Positions 1 to 6,202 of a stretch of DNA of 7,255 nt are shown here, one piece after another (the stretch's first letter is position 1; each line of letters begins with the position of its first letter). The notes beneath the pieces were generated by a model. It did no database searches and was not told the DNA's origin. It saw only the letters and a program-made list of their open reading frames with translations. Source of the DNA: an uncultured Collinsella sp. (GTDB taxonomy: Bacteria; Actinomycetota; Coriobacteriia; Coriobacteriales; Coriobacteriaceae); NCBI GenBank assembly GCA_900552705.1, contig USAX01000095.1:1-7255 (forward strand), written 5' to 3'. Made by a program: the position numbers and the translations under genes.

Positions 1-159
1 GTATGTAGCTGGGCCATGCCCGTGGGCCTCATCTTCTCAACTTTGTTCGCCGACTCAATCGGCGTGACGCGCTGTTTTGTTTTGGTGGGTGTGGCCATGA
101 TCGTCCTGGCGGCGCTTTCCTGGTCCATCAAGAGCGTCCGAACCATCGATCAGCATTAA
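1..159 (+). CDS. MFS transporter, C-terminal fragment
   Basis: Frame 1 is open from the window edge to a TAA at 157-159 and gives 52 residues. The fragment starts in the middle of the gene. It has two hydrophobic stretches, around residues 3-16 (AMPVGLIFSTLFAD in part) and 27-42 (VLVGVAMIVLAALSW in part), and ends in a short charged tail (KSVRTIDQH). A small-residue helix followed by an acidic loop (FADSIGV), then a last helix and a basic tail, is typical of the end of 12-helix major facilitator superfamily permeases, especially drug-efflux types. In the cell it would be an inner-membrane secondary transporter. The substrate is not visible. A strong terminator lies 25 bp after the stop, so this is the last gene of its transcript. 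Another polytopic membrane protein is possible, because only two helices can be seen. Confidence 0.65.
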   Translation, partial: VCSWAMPVGLIFSTLFADSIGVTRCFVLVGVAMIVLAALSWSIKSVRTIDQH

Positions 160-183
160 GTTATGGCTGCTCCGTAAACGCAG

Positions 184-220
184 AAAAGACCCCGCCACGT
201 TGTATGTGACGGGGTCTTTT
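184..220 (+). terminator. Rho-independent terminator after MFS gene
   Basis: An 11-bp perfect stem (184-194 with 210-220, AAAAGACCCCG/CGGGGTCTTTT) is extended inward by CAC/GTG after one mismatch, leaving a 7-nt loop. The stem ends in TTTT on the plus strand and in AAAA on the other side, so it could work in both directions. It ends the MFS transcript. It could also stop minus-strand transcripts reading out from the HAD gene. Confidence 0.88.
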
Positions 221-269
221 CCGAGGTACACCATTGGAATTGCCCAGAGGGGAGGGAGGCAATCCTTCT

Positions 270-311
270 GACAGGACCCCTAATTTCATCGCCTGCGGGG
301 TGGTTCCTGTC
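270..311. repeat. Imperfect inverted repeat / hairpin
   Basis: GACAGGA (270-276) pairs with TCCTGTC (305-311), and CCCC (277-280) pairs with GGGG (297-300). This leaves a 4-nt bulge at 301-304 and a 16-nt loop. There is no T-tract on either side, so it does not look like a terminator. It lies directly upstream of the tandem palindromes and may be part of a leader or an old element. Its function is unknown. Confidence 0.35.
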
Positions 312-312
312 G

Positions 313-341
313 TTGAGTTAACTATAGTAAACAGTTAGCTA
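313..341 (+). promoter_or_regulatory. Possible promoter overlapping the palindromes
   Basis: TTGAGT (313-318) is followed after 17 bp by TAGCTA (336-341). This fits a sigma-70-type promoter, though the -10 is weak. If real, it would be covered by both palindromes and so be repressible. It would fire rightward into the 3' end of the HAD gene on the other strand, with no plus-strand gene downstream. The call is tentative. Confidence 0.2.
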
Positions 342-349
342 TAGGTAAC
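317..349. promoter_or_regulatory. Tandem 16-bp palindromic operator-like sites
   Basis: Two near-perfect palindromes stand side by side: GTTAACTATAGTAAAC (317-332) and GTTAGCTATAGGTAAC (334-349). Each has one mismatched symmetric pair. They share the pattern GTTAnCTATAGnnAAC and their centres are 17 bp apart, which would put two bound dimers close to the same face of the helix, offset by about 1.6 turns. A poorer third copy (GTTAACTAAGGCTTAC) lies at 382-397. Paired palindromes of this size are what MarR-, TetR- or GntR-type dimeric repressors bind; the family cannot be chosen from sequence alone. No regulator gene and no target gene adjoins them in the right orientation. Confidence 0.5.
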
Positions 350-461
350 TGGAAAAGATGCCCCTCACATTCTCTCCATAAGTTAACTAAGGCTTACAAG
401 TCGCTCATTCATTCCAAGTGCCGCTGTAACAGGTCGGTTCCACCGCGACGGGTCGATAAGG

Positions 462-1304
462 CTAGAGTGCGGACGAGGGCTCCAAGTATTTCTCGACCAG
501 TTCCTCGAAGGCACCGTCGTCGCCGGTGGATTCGAGTACGATGTCGCAGTAGGGGCGGACATCGTCCGTGACGTTGGCCACGCCCACGCCCAGTCCCGCG
601 GCCTTGATCATAGCGAGGTCGTTGGCGGAGTCTCCCACGCCGATCACCTGGTCCATGGGGATACCCAGCATCTCGGCGAGCTTCTTTAGGCCGTAACCCT
701 TGTCGATGCCGGCCGGCATGAACTCGAGGTAGCGTTTGGACGAGAACGTGATCTCGACGCCCAAGCGTTGCGCCAGAGGTTCAAGCTCGCGTCGAAGCTG
801 CTGCAGGCCCTCAAAGTCAGGACCCGTAAAGATGAGCTTGACTATGTCGCGGCTGTCGAGGAAGGAGAGGTCGGTGTGCTCGGCGCTGCTAAAGTGCGTG
901 ACGCCGGAGATCTTCTCAAGATAGGTGCGCTCCGCCTCCGGCGCGTCGCACACGAAAACATGCCCGTCTGCCACGTTGACGTGCATGCACTTACCCAGCT
1001 CGCGTCCAAGGGCGTAGAGCTCCTCGGCGCACGCGCGGCCGATGCCGCAGCTGGTAAGGGGATTGGGGTCGCCCACGCGGTTGATGAAGCCGCCGTTGTA
1101 CGAGATAACGTAGCTGCCTTCGAGCAGCGCTGGGTCAAGGTGGGCGAAGTTATCCATGATGGAGGAGTACCACCTGCCGCTGGACGGAACAAAGAGCACG
1201 CCCAACTCTTTCATGCGCTGCATCGCGCGGATGTTTGCCTCGGGAATCTGGTGGTCGTGGTCCAAGAAGGTCTCGTCCATATCAGTTGCTACCAGCTTGT
1301 ACAT
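462..1304 (-). CDS. Cof-type HAD family sugar-phosphate phosphatase
   Basis: This 280-aa protein is a haloacid dehalogenase-superfamily hydrolase of the Cof/YidA (IIB cap) type. Such soluble enzymes dephosphorylate sugar phosphates, flavin phosphates or similar metabolites, and their true substrates are rarely predictable. All four HAD motifs are present: the nucleophile motif DMDET at 8-12 (Asp8 nucleophile, Asp10 acid/base), motif II PSSGR at 40-44, motif III Lys202 in DKGYGLK, and motif IV GDSANDLAM at 224-232. The cap domain lies between about residues 85 and 190. Length is normal for the family. I chose the ATG at 1302-1304 because AAAGGGGG (plus-strand 1309-1316) sits just upstream and the nucleophile motif then falls at the usual place. 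An in-frame ATG 14 codons further up has no such support. The gene follows trpS in the same direction but is separated from it by a terminator, so it is probably transcribed alone. Confidence 0.93.
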   Translation of the reverse strand: MYKLVATDMDETFLDHDHQIPEANIRAMQRMKELGVLFVPSSGRWYSSIMDNFAHLDPALLEGSYVISYNGGFINRVGDPNPLTSCGIGRACAEELYALGRELGKCMHVNVADGHVFVCDAPEAERTYLEKISGVTHFSSAEHTDLSFLDSRDIVKLIFTGPDFEGLQQLRRELEPLAQRLGVEITFSSKRYLEFMPAGIDKGYGLKKLAEMLGIPMDQVIGVGDSANDLAMIKAAGLGVGVANVTDDVRPYCDIVLESTGDDGAFEELVEKYLEPSSAL

Positions 1305-1385
1305 GCTTCCCCCTTTACCTGCGCGCCCCGCGCGTCCAAAACACAAGCTGCCACGTGTGGCCGTACGTTCTCAATCTAGCAGAAA

Positions 1386-1417
1386 CCCGTCCGCCTACCG
1401 GGTGCGAGGCGGACGGG
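1386..1417 (-). terminator. Rho-independent terminator after trpS
   Basis: A perfect 11-bp GC-rich stem (1386-1396 with 1407-1417, CCCGTCCGCCT/AGGCGGACGGG) has a 10-nt loop. On the minus strand it is followed by TTTCTGCT, a weak T-tract. It lies 46 bp past the trpS stop and 81 bp before the HAD start codon, so it should separate the two transcripts. Confidence 0.75.
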
Positions 1418-1463
1418 CTTGTAAAGTTAGGAACAATATGGCGGGCGCTGGCTAGCGAGGGCG

Positions 1464-2513
1464 CTAGTACACCATGCCCATGGCCTGCTGCACCTCTGCG
1501 AGCGTGGCCTCGGCAATCTGGTTGGCGCGGCGGTTGCCCTCATGCAGCACGTCCTTGACGTAGCCCATGTCGCGGGCGAGTTCCTCGCGGCGAGCGCGGA
1601 TGGGGGCGAAGTACTCGTTCACGCTCTCGGTGACGTACTTCTTGAGCTGGCCAGAGCCACCCATGCCGATTTCCTCCGCGATTTCGGCCTCCGTGCGGCC
1701 GGTGCAGATCGCGGCGGTGGAGAGCAGGCCGGATACGCCGGGACGCGCCTCGGGATCGAAGGTGATCATGCGCTCGCCATCCGTCTGGCTCTTCTTGATG
1801 CGCTTGGCGGTTTCTTCCGCGGTCATGGAGATGTTGATGGCGTTGCCGTAGGACTTGCTCATCTTGCGGCCGTCGAGGCCGGGCAGCAGCGGCGTGTCGG
1901 ACAGCAGCGCGTCGACCTCGGGGAACACCTTGCCGTAGCGGTTGTTGAACTTGCGGGCGATGGTGCGGGTGAGCTCGATATGCGGCAGCTGGTCGCGGCC
2001 GACGGGGACCACGTTGCCCTTGCAGAACAGGATGTCGCAGGCCTGGTGCACCGGGTAGGTGAGCAGAAGGCCGGTGAGCTCGTGGCCGGACGCTTCCATC
2101 TCCGCCTTGACGGTGGGGTTGCGCTGCAGCAGCGCTTCGGAGACCAGCGAGAGGAACGGCAGCATGAGCTGGTTGCACGCGGGAACGGCGGAGTGCGTGT
2201 AGATCATGGTCTTATCGGGGTCCAGGCCGCATGCCAGGTAGTCAAGAACCATGTTGTAGACGTTGTCCTGGATGTTGTCGGTGGAGTCGCGATCGGTGAT
2301 GACCTGGTAGTCGGCGATGAGCACGTTGGTGTGCACGGCCATGTCCTGCAGCTCGACACGGCTCTTGAGCGTGCCGAAGTAGTGGCCGAGGTGCAGGCGG
2401 CCGGTGGGGCGGTCGCCGGTGAGCATGGTGTACTTCTCGGGGTGCTGCGGCAGGTCGGCGCGGATCTGGTTGCTGCGCTCGAGGCTGACCTCATAGCTGA
2501 GCTCGTTGGGCAT
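1464..2513 (-). CDS. trpS: Tryptophan--tRNA ligase
   Basis: This 349-aa class I aminoacyl-tRNA synthetase charges tRNA-Trp with tryptophan in the cytoplasm using ATP. The N-terminal LTGDRPTGRLHLGHYFGTLK (31-50) holds the HIGH-type motif HLGH (41-44). The second signature, KMSKS, is at 217-221 after PGLDGR. The TrpRS-typical VGRDQ (171-175) and the helical C-terminal domain (IRARREELARDMGYV at about 305-319) are both present. Length and motif spacing match bacterial TrpRS, in particular the form that opens LTGDRPTG, known from streptococci and other Gram-positives. The ATG at 2511-2513 is preceded by AAGGAG at good spacing, so the upstream in-frame ATG at 2606 is rejected. The coding region is complete. 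It lies 89 bp downstream of the transferase remnant. I see no T-box consensus in that gap. Confidence 0.97.
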   Translation of the reverse strand: MPNELSYEVSLERSNQIRADLPQHPEKYTMLTGDRPTGRLHLGHYFGTLKSRVELQDMAVHTNVLIADYQVITDRDSTDNIQDNVYNMVLDYLACGLDPDKTMIYTHSAVPACNQLMLPFLSLVSEALLQRNPTVKAEMEASGHELTGLLLTYPVHQACDILFCKGNVVPVGRDQLPHIELTRTIARKFNNRYGKVFPEVDALLSDTPLLPGLDGRKMSKSYGNAINISMTAEETAKRIKKSQTDGERMITFDPEARPGVSGLLSTAAICTGRTEAEIAEEIGMGGSGQLKKYVTESVNEYFAPIRARREELARDMGYVKDVLHEGNRRANQIAEATLAEVQQAMGMVY

Positions 2514-2602
2514 GCTGTCTCCTTTTGGGTTGAGTGCCCGGCCGGCATTGTCGGTCTTGGTTGAAGATGAAGCTACCAGAGAAACGGCGTCTCTTGCCGG
2601 AA

Positions 2603-2998
2603 TCAACGATGGTTTTCGCCTTGTCGTCCCGCAGGGTCGTTTCCCTTCTTGGGAAGGAGCCCCTCGATATGCTCGAGCCGCTCCTCATGGGCCACGTGCG
2701 CCGCGCGCTCCTCGGCGGCGAAAGCGGGGTCTTCGGGCGTGACGGTCTCATCTCGCTGAGTCTTGGGATTGTAGTGGTGACGCACTACTGGCTCAAACAG
2801 GTGCAGGCGCGCGGCGAATAGCGCCGAGCACGCGAACAGCAAGAGGAAGATCACCACGCGGGCTCCCACGGGGACCTGGTTGATCACCATGGCGCCGAGG
2901 GAGAGCAGTAGACACCATGCGTAGATGAGCAGGACCGCCTGGCGCTGGTCGTAGCCCTCCTGGATCAGGCGATGGTGGATGTGGCCCTTGTCGGCCTC
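2603..2998 (-). pseudogene. WecA/TagO-like transferase, C-terminal remnant
   Basis: The last 131 codons match the end of an undecaprenyl-phosphate N-acetylglucosaminyl/GalNAc 1-phosphate transferase (glycosyltransferase family 4, MraY/WecA/TagO group). These membrane enzymes start the lipid-linked synthesis of teichoic acids, O-antigen or other wall glycans. The family signature ADKGHIHHRL begins at residue 2 of the remnant, with the HIHH histidines intact. Two transmembrane segments follow (about 21-40 and 45-64), then an unusually long hydrophilic, charged tail of about 65 residues rich in Glu, Arg and His. The TGA is at 2603-2605. Upstream of about 2998 the reading frame stays open, but its sequence is only the antisense of the plus-strand isomerase. 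All the N-terminal helices and the catalytic Asp motifs are therefore missing. The gene is broken at the 2995-3003 junction, either by rearrangement or by assembly. If real, the protein would be inactive. Confidence 0.85.
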
Positions 2999-3003
2999 AC
3001 CCA
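2995..3003. other. Breakpoint joining two truncated genes
   Basis: Recognisable transferase sequence on the minus strand ends at about 2998 (the Glu before ADKGHIHH). Recognisable isomerase sequence on the plus strand begins at about 2999 (THVDLNYPEH). Both genes lack their N-terminal part, and they point away from each other from this point. No insertion sequence, target duplication or long repeat is visible around it. Confidence 0.75.
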
Positions 3004-3853
3004 TGTGGACCTTAATTACCCTGAGCACGTGGTGGGCATCCCCGCCGAGGAGATGAAGGCCAAGCTCGACGCACACGACCTTAAGCTCAACGGCACGGCT
3101 CTTCGCTTTCGCAGCGATTTTATCAATGGGGACCTGGGCAACCAGGATCCCGCGCTCGCTGGAGAGGCGCTTAAGCTCTGCTATGAGGCCTGCGATTACT
3201 GTCGCACCTGCGGCGGCGATACCGTGACGATCTGGCTCGGCCACGATGGCTTCGACTACAGCTTCCAGATCGACTACACCCACGTGTTCGACAACCTCGT
3301 TAAGGCGTTCCAGGCGGTCTGCGACTATGCGCCCGACCTGCATATCTTCATCGAGTACAAGCCCTATGAGGAGCGCAGCTACGCCTATATCGATACGATG
3401 GGCCTCACCGGCATGATCCTCAACGCGGCGGACCGCGAGAATCTGGGTGTCACGCTCCATTGCTGTCACATGCTCATGAAGCACGAGAACCCCGCGATGG
3501 CTACCGATATCTTCGGCCGTGCCGGCAAGCTCTACGGCATTCACCTCAACGATGGTTACGGCGTGATGGACGACGGACTCATGATTGGCATGGCTACGCC
3601 TGTCAAGATGCTCGAAATGCTCTTCTATCTCAAGAAGTACGCCTTTGACCGCGCCGTCTACTTCGATACGTTCCCGATTATCGAGGATGCGGAAGGGGAG
3701 TGCGCTCATAACCTCGTTATGATGAAGCTTATGAATGACGCCCTGGAAAGCGTGGGCCAGGAAAAGATTCAGTCCGTGATCGATGCAAACGATGCGCTTG
3801 CAGCGGCCGCGCTCGTGCGCGAGCTCTTCTGCACGATGGGGGGTAATCATTAT
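2999..3853 (+). pseudogene. Sugar isomerase/epimerase (TIM barrel), 5'-truncated
   Basis: About 285 codons match the xylose-isomerase-like TIM-barrel family of sugar or sugar-phosphate isomerases and epimerases, cytoplasmic metal-dependent enzymes that interconvert ketoses and aldoses. Typical blocks in order are THVDLNYPEHV at the start, FIEYKPYEER (3347-3376, Glu at 3353-3355), GVTLHCCHMLMKHENPA, LYGIHLNDGYGVMDDGL and VYFDTFPIIEDAEG. Glu128, His191 and Asp232 (numbered from 2972) are likely metal or catalytic residues. Residue 163 is His where I would expect Asp in relatives (VTLD). The first part, probably 25-35 residues with strand beta-1, is missing. The open frame does begin with an ATG at 2972, but its first nine codons are antisense to the transferase gene and there is no ribosome binding site. 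The frame has no stop and continues into EIIBC through a G6 run at 3838-3843, so the open frame is 2972-5227 (751 codons). The substrate is unknown. Confidence 0.75.
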
Positions 3854-5227
3854 ATGAAACGCGATTGGGAAGCTACTGCCAAGGGCATTCTTGCCGCCGT
3901 GGGCGGCCCCGAGAACATCTCGGGCATGACGCACTGCGCCACTCGTCTTCGCCTGAACCTACGCGACGATTCCAAGTGTGACGACGCGGCCGTCAAGGAG
4001 GTCGACGGCGTGGTCAACACCGTCAACTCGGCCGGCCAGTATCAAGTGCTGATCGGCACCGAGGTGCCCAAGCTCTATGAGAAGTTCGAGCCGCTCGTCA
4101 AGGGCTCGGGCGCCGAGGTCTCCACGAGCACCTCCTCCGATGAGGGTATCGTCTCCAGGATCTTCTCTGCTATCTCGGGCGTCTTTGCTCCGCTGCTGCC
4201 CGCCATGGCCGGCTCCGGTATCCTCCGTGGCCTGCTAATCCTTGCGGTTCAGCTTGGCCTTATCACCGAGGGCACGGGTACCTACACCATCCTCTACACC
4301 CTCTCGATGAGCGTGTTCTACTTCCTGCCGGTGCTTCTAGGCTTCTCCTCGGGCAAACGCTTCGGTGCGAGCCCGTACCTGTCGGCTCTGATCTGCGCCT
4401 GTTTGCTCTATCCCGATTTTATCGGCTTGATGGGCGATGCGGGCAACGGCGCCATGAGCGAGTTCTTCGGCATCCCCGTGGTGCTCATGAGCTACAACTC
4501 CACCGTTATCCCGGCCATCATCGCCATCTGGGTTTACTCGTTCCTCTATAAGTTCCTGGATGAGCATGTGCCCGAGACTCTCAGGCTCGTCGTGCTCCCC
4601 GCGGTCTCGCTGATCATCATGGTTCCCGCCACTATGCTCGTGATTGGTCCCTTGGGCGTCTATGCCGGCGAGGGCATTGCCTTCGTGGTCAACTGGCTCA
4701 TCGCCCGCTCCAACGTACTTGCTGGCATCCTGGTGGGCGGCGGCTGGTCCGTGCTCGTCTCGATGGGTATTCACTGGGCCGTCAACCCTATCATGATCAA
4801 CAACATCGCTTCCAACGGCTTCGACTACATTTGCCCGGCCACCTTTGCCTGCAACTTTGCCGTTATCGGCTGCGCCCTCGGCGTCTTCCTCAAGGCCCGC
4901 GACCAGAAGCTCAAGAGCTTTGCTATGACCGGCGCCGTGACCATCTGCCTCTCTGCCATCATCGAGCCCACGCTCTTTGGCATGCTCCTCAAGAATAAGA
5001 AGCTCTTCCTGGCTCAGATTATCGGCGGTGCCTGCGGTGGCGCGTTCCTCGGCGTTTTCAAGGTTGTCACCACTGCCTTTGTCTTTGGCTCCGTCACCAC
5101 GTTCCCGGCCTTCGTCTCCTCCGATCCGATGAACTTCGCCTTCGCCATGATCGGTATGGTTATCTCGGCTGTTGTCGTCGGCGTGCTCGGCTACATCTTC
5201 ACCGGTAAGGACGATCAGCTCGCCTAG
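3854..5227 (+). CDS. PTS transporter subunit EIIBC, glucose/glucoside family
   Basis: From the ATG at 3854-3856 this is a 457-aa phosphotransferase-system permease that imports a sugar across the membrane and phosphorylates it. The EIIB domain (1-82) has the phosphorylated cysteine Cys28 in MTHCATRLR and the usual MKRDWEATAKGIL opening. A Ser/Thr-rich linker (85-96) leads to the EIIC domain (about 100-452), with many hydrophobic helices, GIHWAVNPI at 305-313 and IIEPTLFG at 369-376, which corresponds to the GITEP-type loop of the glucose/beta-glucoside superfamily. There is no EIIA domain, so EIIA must come from elsewhere. The family start fits 3854 well. GGGGGG at 3838-3843, 10 nt upstream, could be the ribosome binding site, although the frame is also open into the isomerase upstream. 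The gene ends in TAG, 56 bp before a strong terminator. The sugar cannot be assigned; a beta-glucoside-like or sucrose/trehalose-like substrate is only a guess from the family. Confidence 0.9.
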   Translation: MKRDWEATAKGILAAVGGPENISGMTHCATRLRLNLRDDSKCDDAAVKEVDGVVNTVNSAGQYQVLIGTEVPKLYEKFEPLVKGSGAEVSTSTSSDEGIVSRIFSAISGVFAPLLPAMAGSGILRGLLILAVQLGLITEGTGTYTILYTLSMSVFYFLPVLLGFSSGKRFGASPYLSALICACLLYPDFIGLMGDAGNGAMSEFFGIPVVLMSYNSTVIPAIIAIWVYSFLYKFLDEHVPETLRLVVLPAVSLIIMVPATMLVIGPLGVYAGEGIAFVVNWLIARSNVLAGILVGGGWSVLVSMGIHWAVNPIMINNIASNGFDYICPATFACNFAVIGCALGVFLKARDQKLKSFAMTGAVTICLSAIIEPTLFGMLLKNKKLFLAQIIGGACGGAFLGVFKVVTTAFVFGSVTTFPAFVSSDPMNFAFAMIGMVISAVVVGVLGYIFTGKDDQLA

Positions 5228-5283
5228 TCTTGCTTTGAGGCCCCACACCATGTGTCCAAGGCTAAGACCGACTTCCATCTAAT

Positions 5284-5319
5284 AAAGGGTCGCTGTTTAT
5301 ATCGCAGCGGCCCTTTTTT
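5284..5319 (+). terminator. Rho-independent terminator after EIIBC
   Basis: A 12-bp stem (5284-5295 with 5305-5316) with one G-U pair and a 9-nt loop is followed by six T (5314-5319). It is a strong classical terminator. It ends the isomerase-EIIBC transcript before the DeoR gene, so the regulator probably has its own promoter. Confidence 0.92.
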
Positions 5320-5327
5320 GCTTTTGA

Positions 5328-5356
5328 TTGACATGATTGGAGTAAACTTTGAAAAC
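5328..5356 (+). promoter_or_regulatory. Possible promoter for DeoR gene
   Basis: A perfect -35 box TTGACA (5328-5333) lies between the terminator and the DeoR start. At 17 bp spacing the -10 position reads GAAAAC (5351-5356), which is poor. TAAACT at 5343-5348 is closer to consensus but too near. The position fits the need for a promoter here, yet the -10 is not convincing. Confidence 0.35.
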
Positions 5357-5378
5357 AGATGAAAAGGACGGAACGCCG

Positions 5379-6082
5379 ATGATTCCGTATGAGCGCATGA
5401 ACTGATTCTCAATAAGCTTAAGGAGGTCGATCTGCTCAAGATCGACGAGCTCGCGGCCTTTATGCCCGATGTGTCGATGTCTACGCTTCGCCGTGACCTC
5501 AAAGAACTTGAGAAGCGGGGGAGCATCGAGTATCTGACCGGCGGCGCGGTTAAGTTGCATTCCGCGGCTCACGAGGCGAGCGTTTTTGAGAAGGGTGCGC
5601 AGCGGAGCAGCGAGAAGGACCTGATCGCGCGTTGTGCGGCGGCGGAGGTCGAGGACGGTGAGACGGTCTATGTCGACTCCGGTACCACCGCGATGGCGCT
5701 CCTGAGCCTGCTCGTCGACAAGCCGGTGACTATCTACACCACCAACGGCTATGCATGTTGGTTTACGGGCGAGCTTGCTGCTAAGGTGGTGGTAATTGGC
5801 GGCGACTTCAACCCCGTTACCTGCTCGCTCACCGGTCCTATGGTTGAGAGCGCGCTGCGCGAGCTGTACTTTGACCGGGCGTTTATAGGTGTCAACGCGG
5901 TGGACGAGGACCGCGGCATCATGGCGCCAGGTTATCCCGAGGCTATCAAAAAACGTATCGTGATGCAGAATTCCCAGGCGAGTTACGTGCTCGCCGATAG
6001 CTCCAAGTTCCACGTGTTTTCAAATGTAAAGGTGTGCGACCTGGAGGGCTTTACTGTTATTTCCGACAAGCGCGACGCCTAA
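5379..6082 (+). pseudogene. DeoR/GlpR-family regulator, frameshifted near start
   Basis: With one base restored this encodes a 234-aa DeoR-family transcription repressor, which binds operator DNA and releases it on sensing a sugar phosphate. The ATG at 5379 has AAAAGGA upstream and reads MIPYERMN, then TGA at 5403-5405. One frame over, LILNKLKEVDLLKIDEL continues to the TAA at 6080-6082. A missing base within 5397-5402 (for example ATGGAACTG or ATGAACCTG read as ATGAACTG) explains this. In the restored numbering the DeoR helix-turn-helix is at about 8-55 (recognition helix near VSMSTLRRDLKEL, 32-44). The sensor domain carries DSGTTA (100-105) and TTNG (121-124), the phosphate-binding loops, and ends with VLADSSKF. 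As written, the only in-frame ATG for the main part is at 5462, which would remove half of the DNA-binding domain. It lies downstream of EIIBC and probably controls it. A real mutation and a sequencing error are both possible. Confidence 0.85.
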
Positions 6083-6146
6083 ATCGGCGAACGCGTCAAA
6101 ATGATCACGGCCTAGGACACTGGGGCATCGCATCTTGCCCTCAAGC

Positions 6147-6178
6147 CGTTGCCCACGTAACGAAGCGTGAGGCAAACG
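6147..6178. repeat. Imperfect hairpin between convergent genes
   Basis: In the gap between the DeoR stop and the HAD stop (6083-6202), CACG/CGTG (6154-6157 with 6166-6169) and TTGCC/GGCAA (6149-6153 with 6171-6175) form a bulged stem with an 8-nt loop. There is no T-tract on either strand. It may be a weak bidirectional terminator for the two convergent genes. A second small stem, CCCCA/TGGGG, is at 6183-6201. Confidence 0.3.
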
Positions 6179-6202
6179 TGCGCCCCATTCCTGATTTGGG
6201 GA

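Larger units (their letters stand above)
160..461. other. Intergenic region between convergent genes
   Basis: This 302-bp stretch lies between the stop of the MFS gene (+) and the stop of the HAD gene (-). I find no credible gene in it. It holds the terminator at 184-220, a purine-rich run around 246-259, an imperfect hairpin at 270-311, two tandem palindromes at 317-349 and a degenerate third copy at 382-397. The part from about 305 to 415 is visibly richer in A and T than the coding DNA around it. A 7-codon reading frame (ATG at 358, TAA at 379-381) sits just after the palindromes with a weak GGAAAAG upstream. It is too short to call. Confidence 0.6.

Noticed and set aside
421..455. T-box-like string around GGTTCCACCGCG
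   Set aside because: It shares only ACCGCG with the T-box antiterminator consensus. It has no specifier stem or downstream synthetase gene on that strand.
1542..2564. 340-codon open frame on the plus strand across trpS
   Set aside because: It is the antisense shadow of a well-conserved trpS in high-GC DNA, with low-complexity Val/Ala/Gly/Asp-rich sequence and no family resemblance.
2514..2602. T-box or Trp-responsive leader before trpS
   Set aside because: The gap is only 89 bp and shows no T-box core. The weak AGAGA/TCTCT stem is not enough to call a regulator.
2999..3934. Upstream extension of the minus-strand transferase frame
   Set aside because: It stays open only because it is antisense to the isomerase and EIIB. 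None of the membrane helices expected in WecA/TagO are present.
4337..5278. 313-codon open frame on the minus strand across EIIBC
   Set aside because: It is antisense to EIIC, extremely rich in Gly, Asp, Glu and His, and resembles no protein. It is a codon-bias shadow.
5297..6013. 238-codon minus-strand frame across the DeoR gene
   Set aside because: It covers a clear DeoR sensor domain on the other strand, runs through the terminator, and has no recognisable domain.
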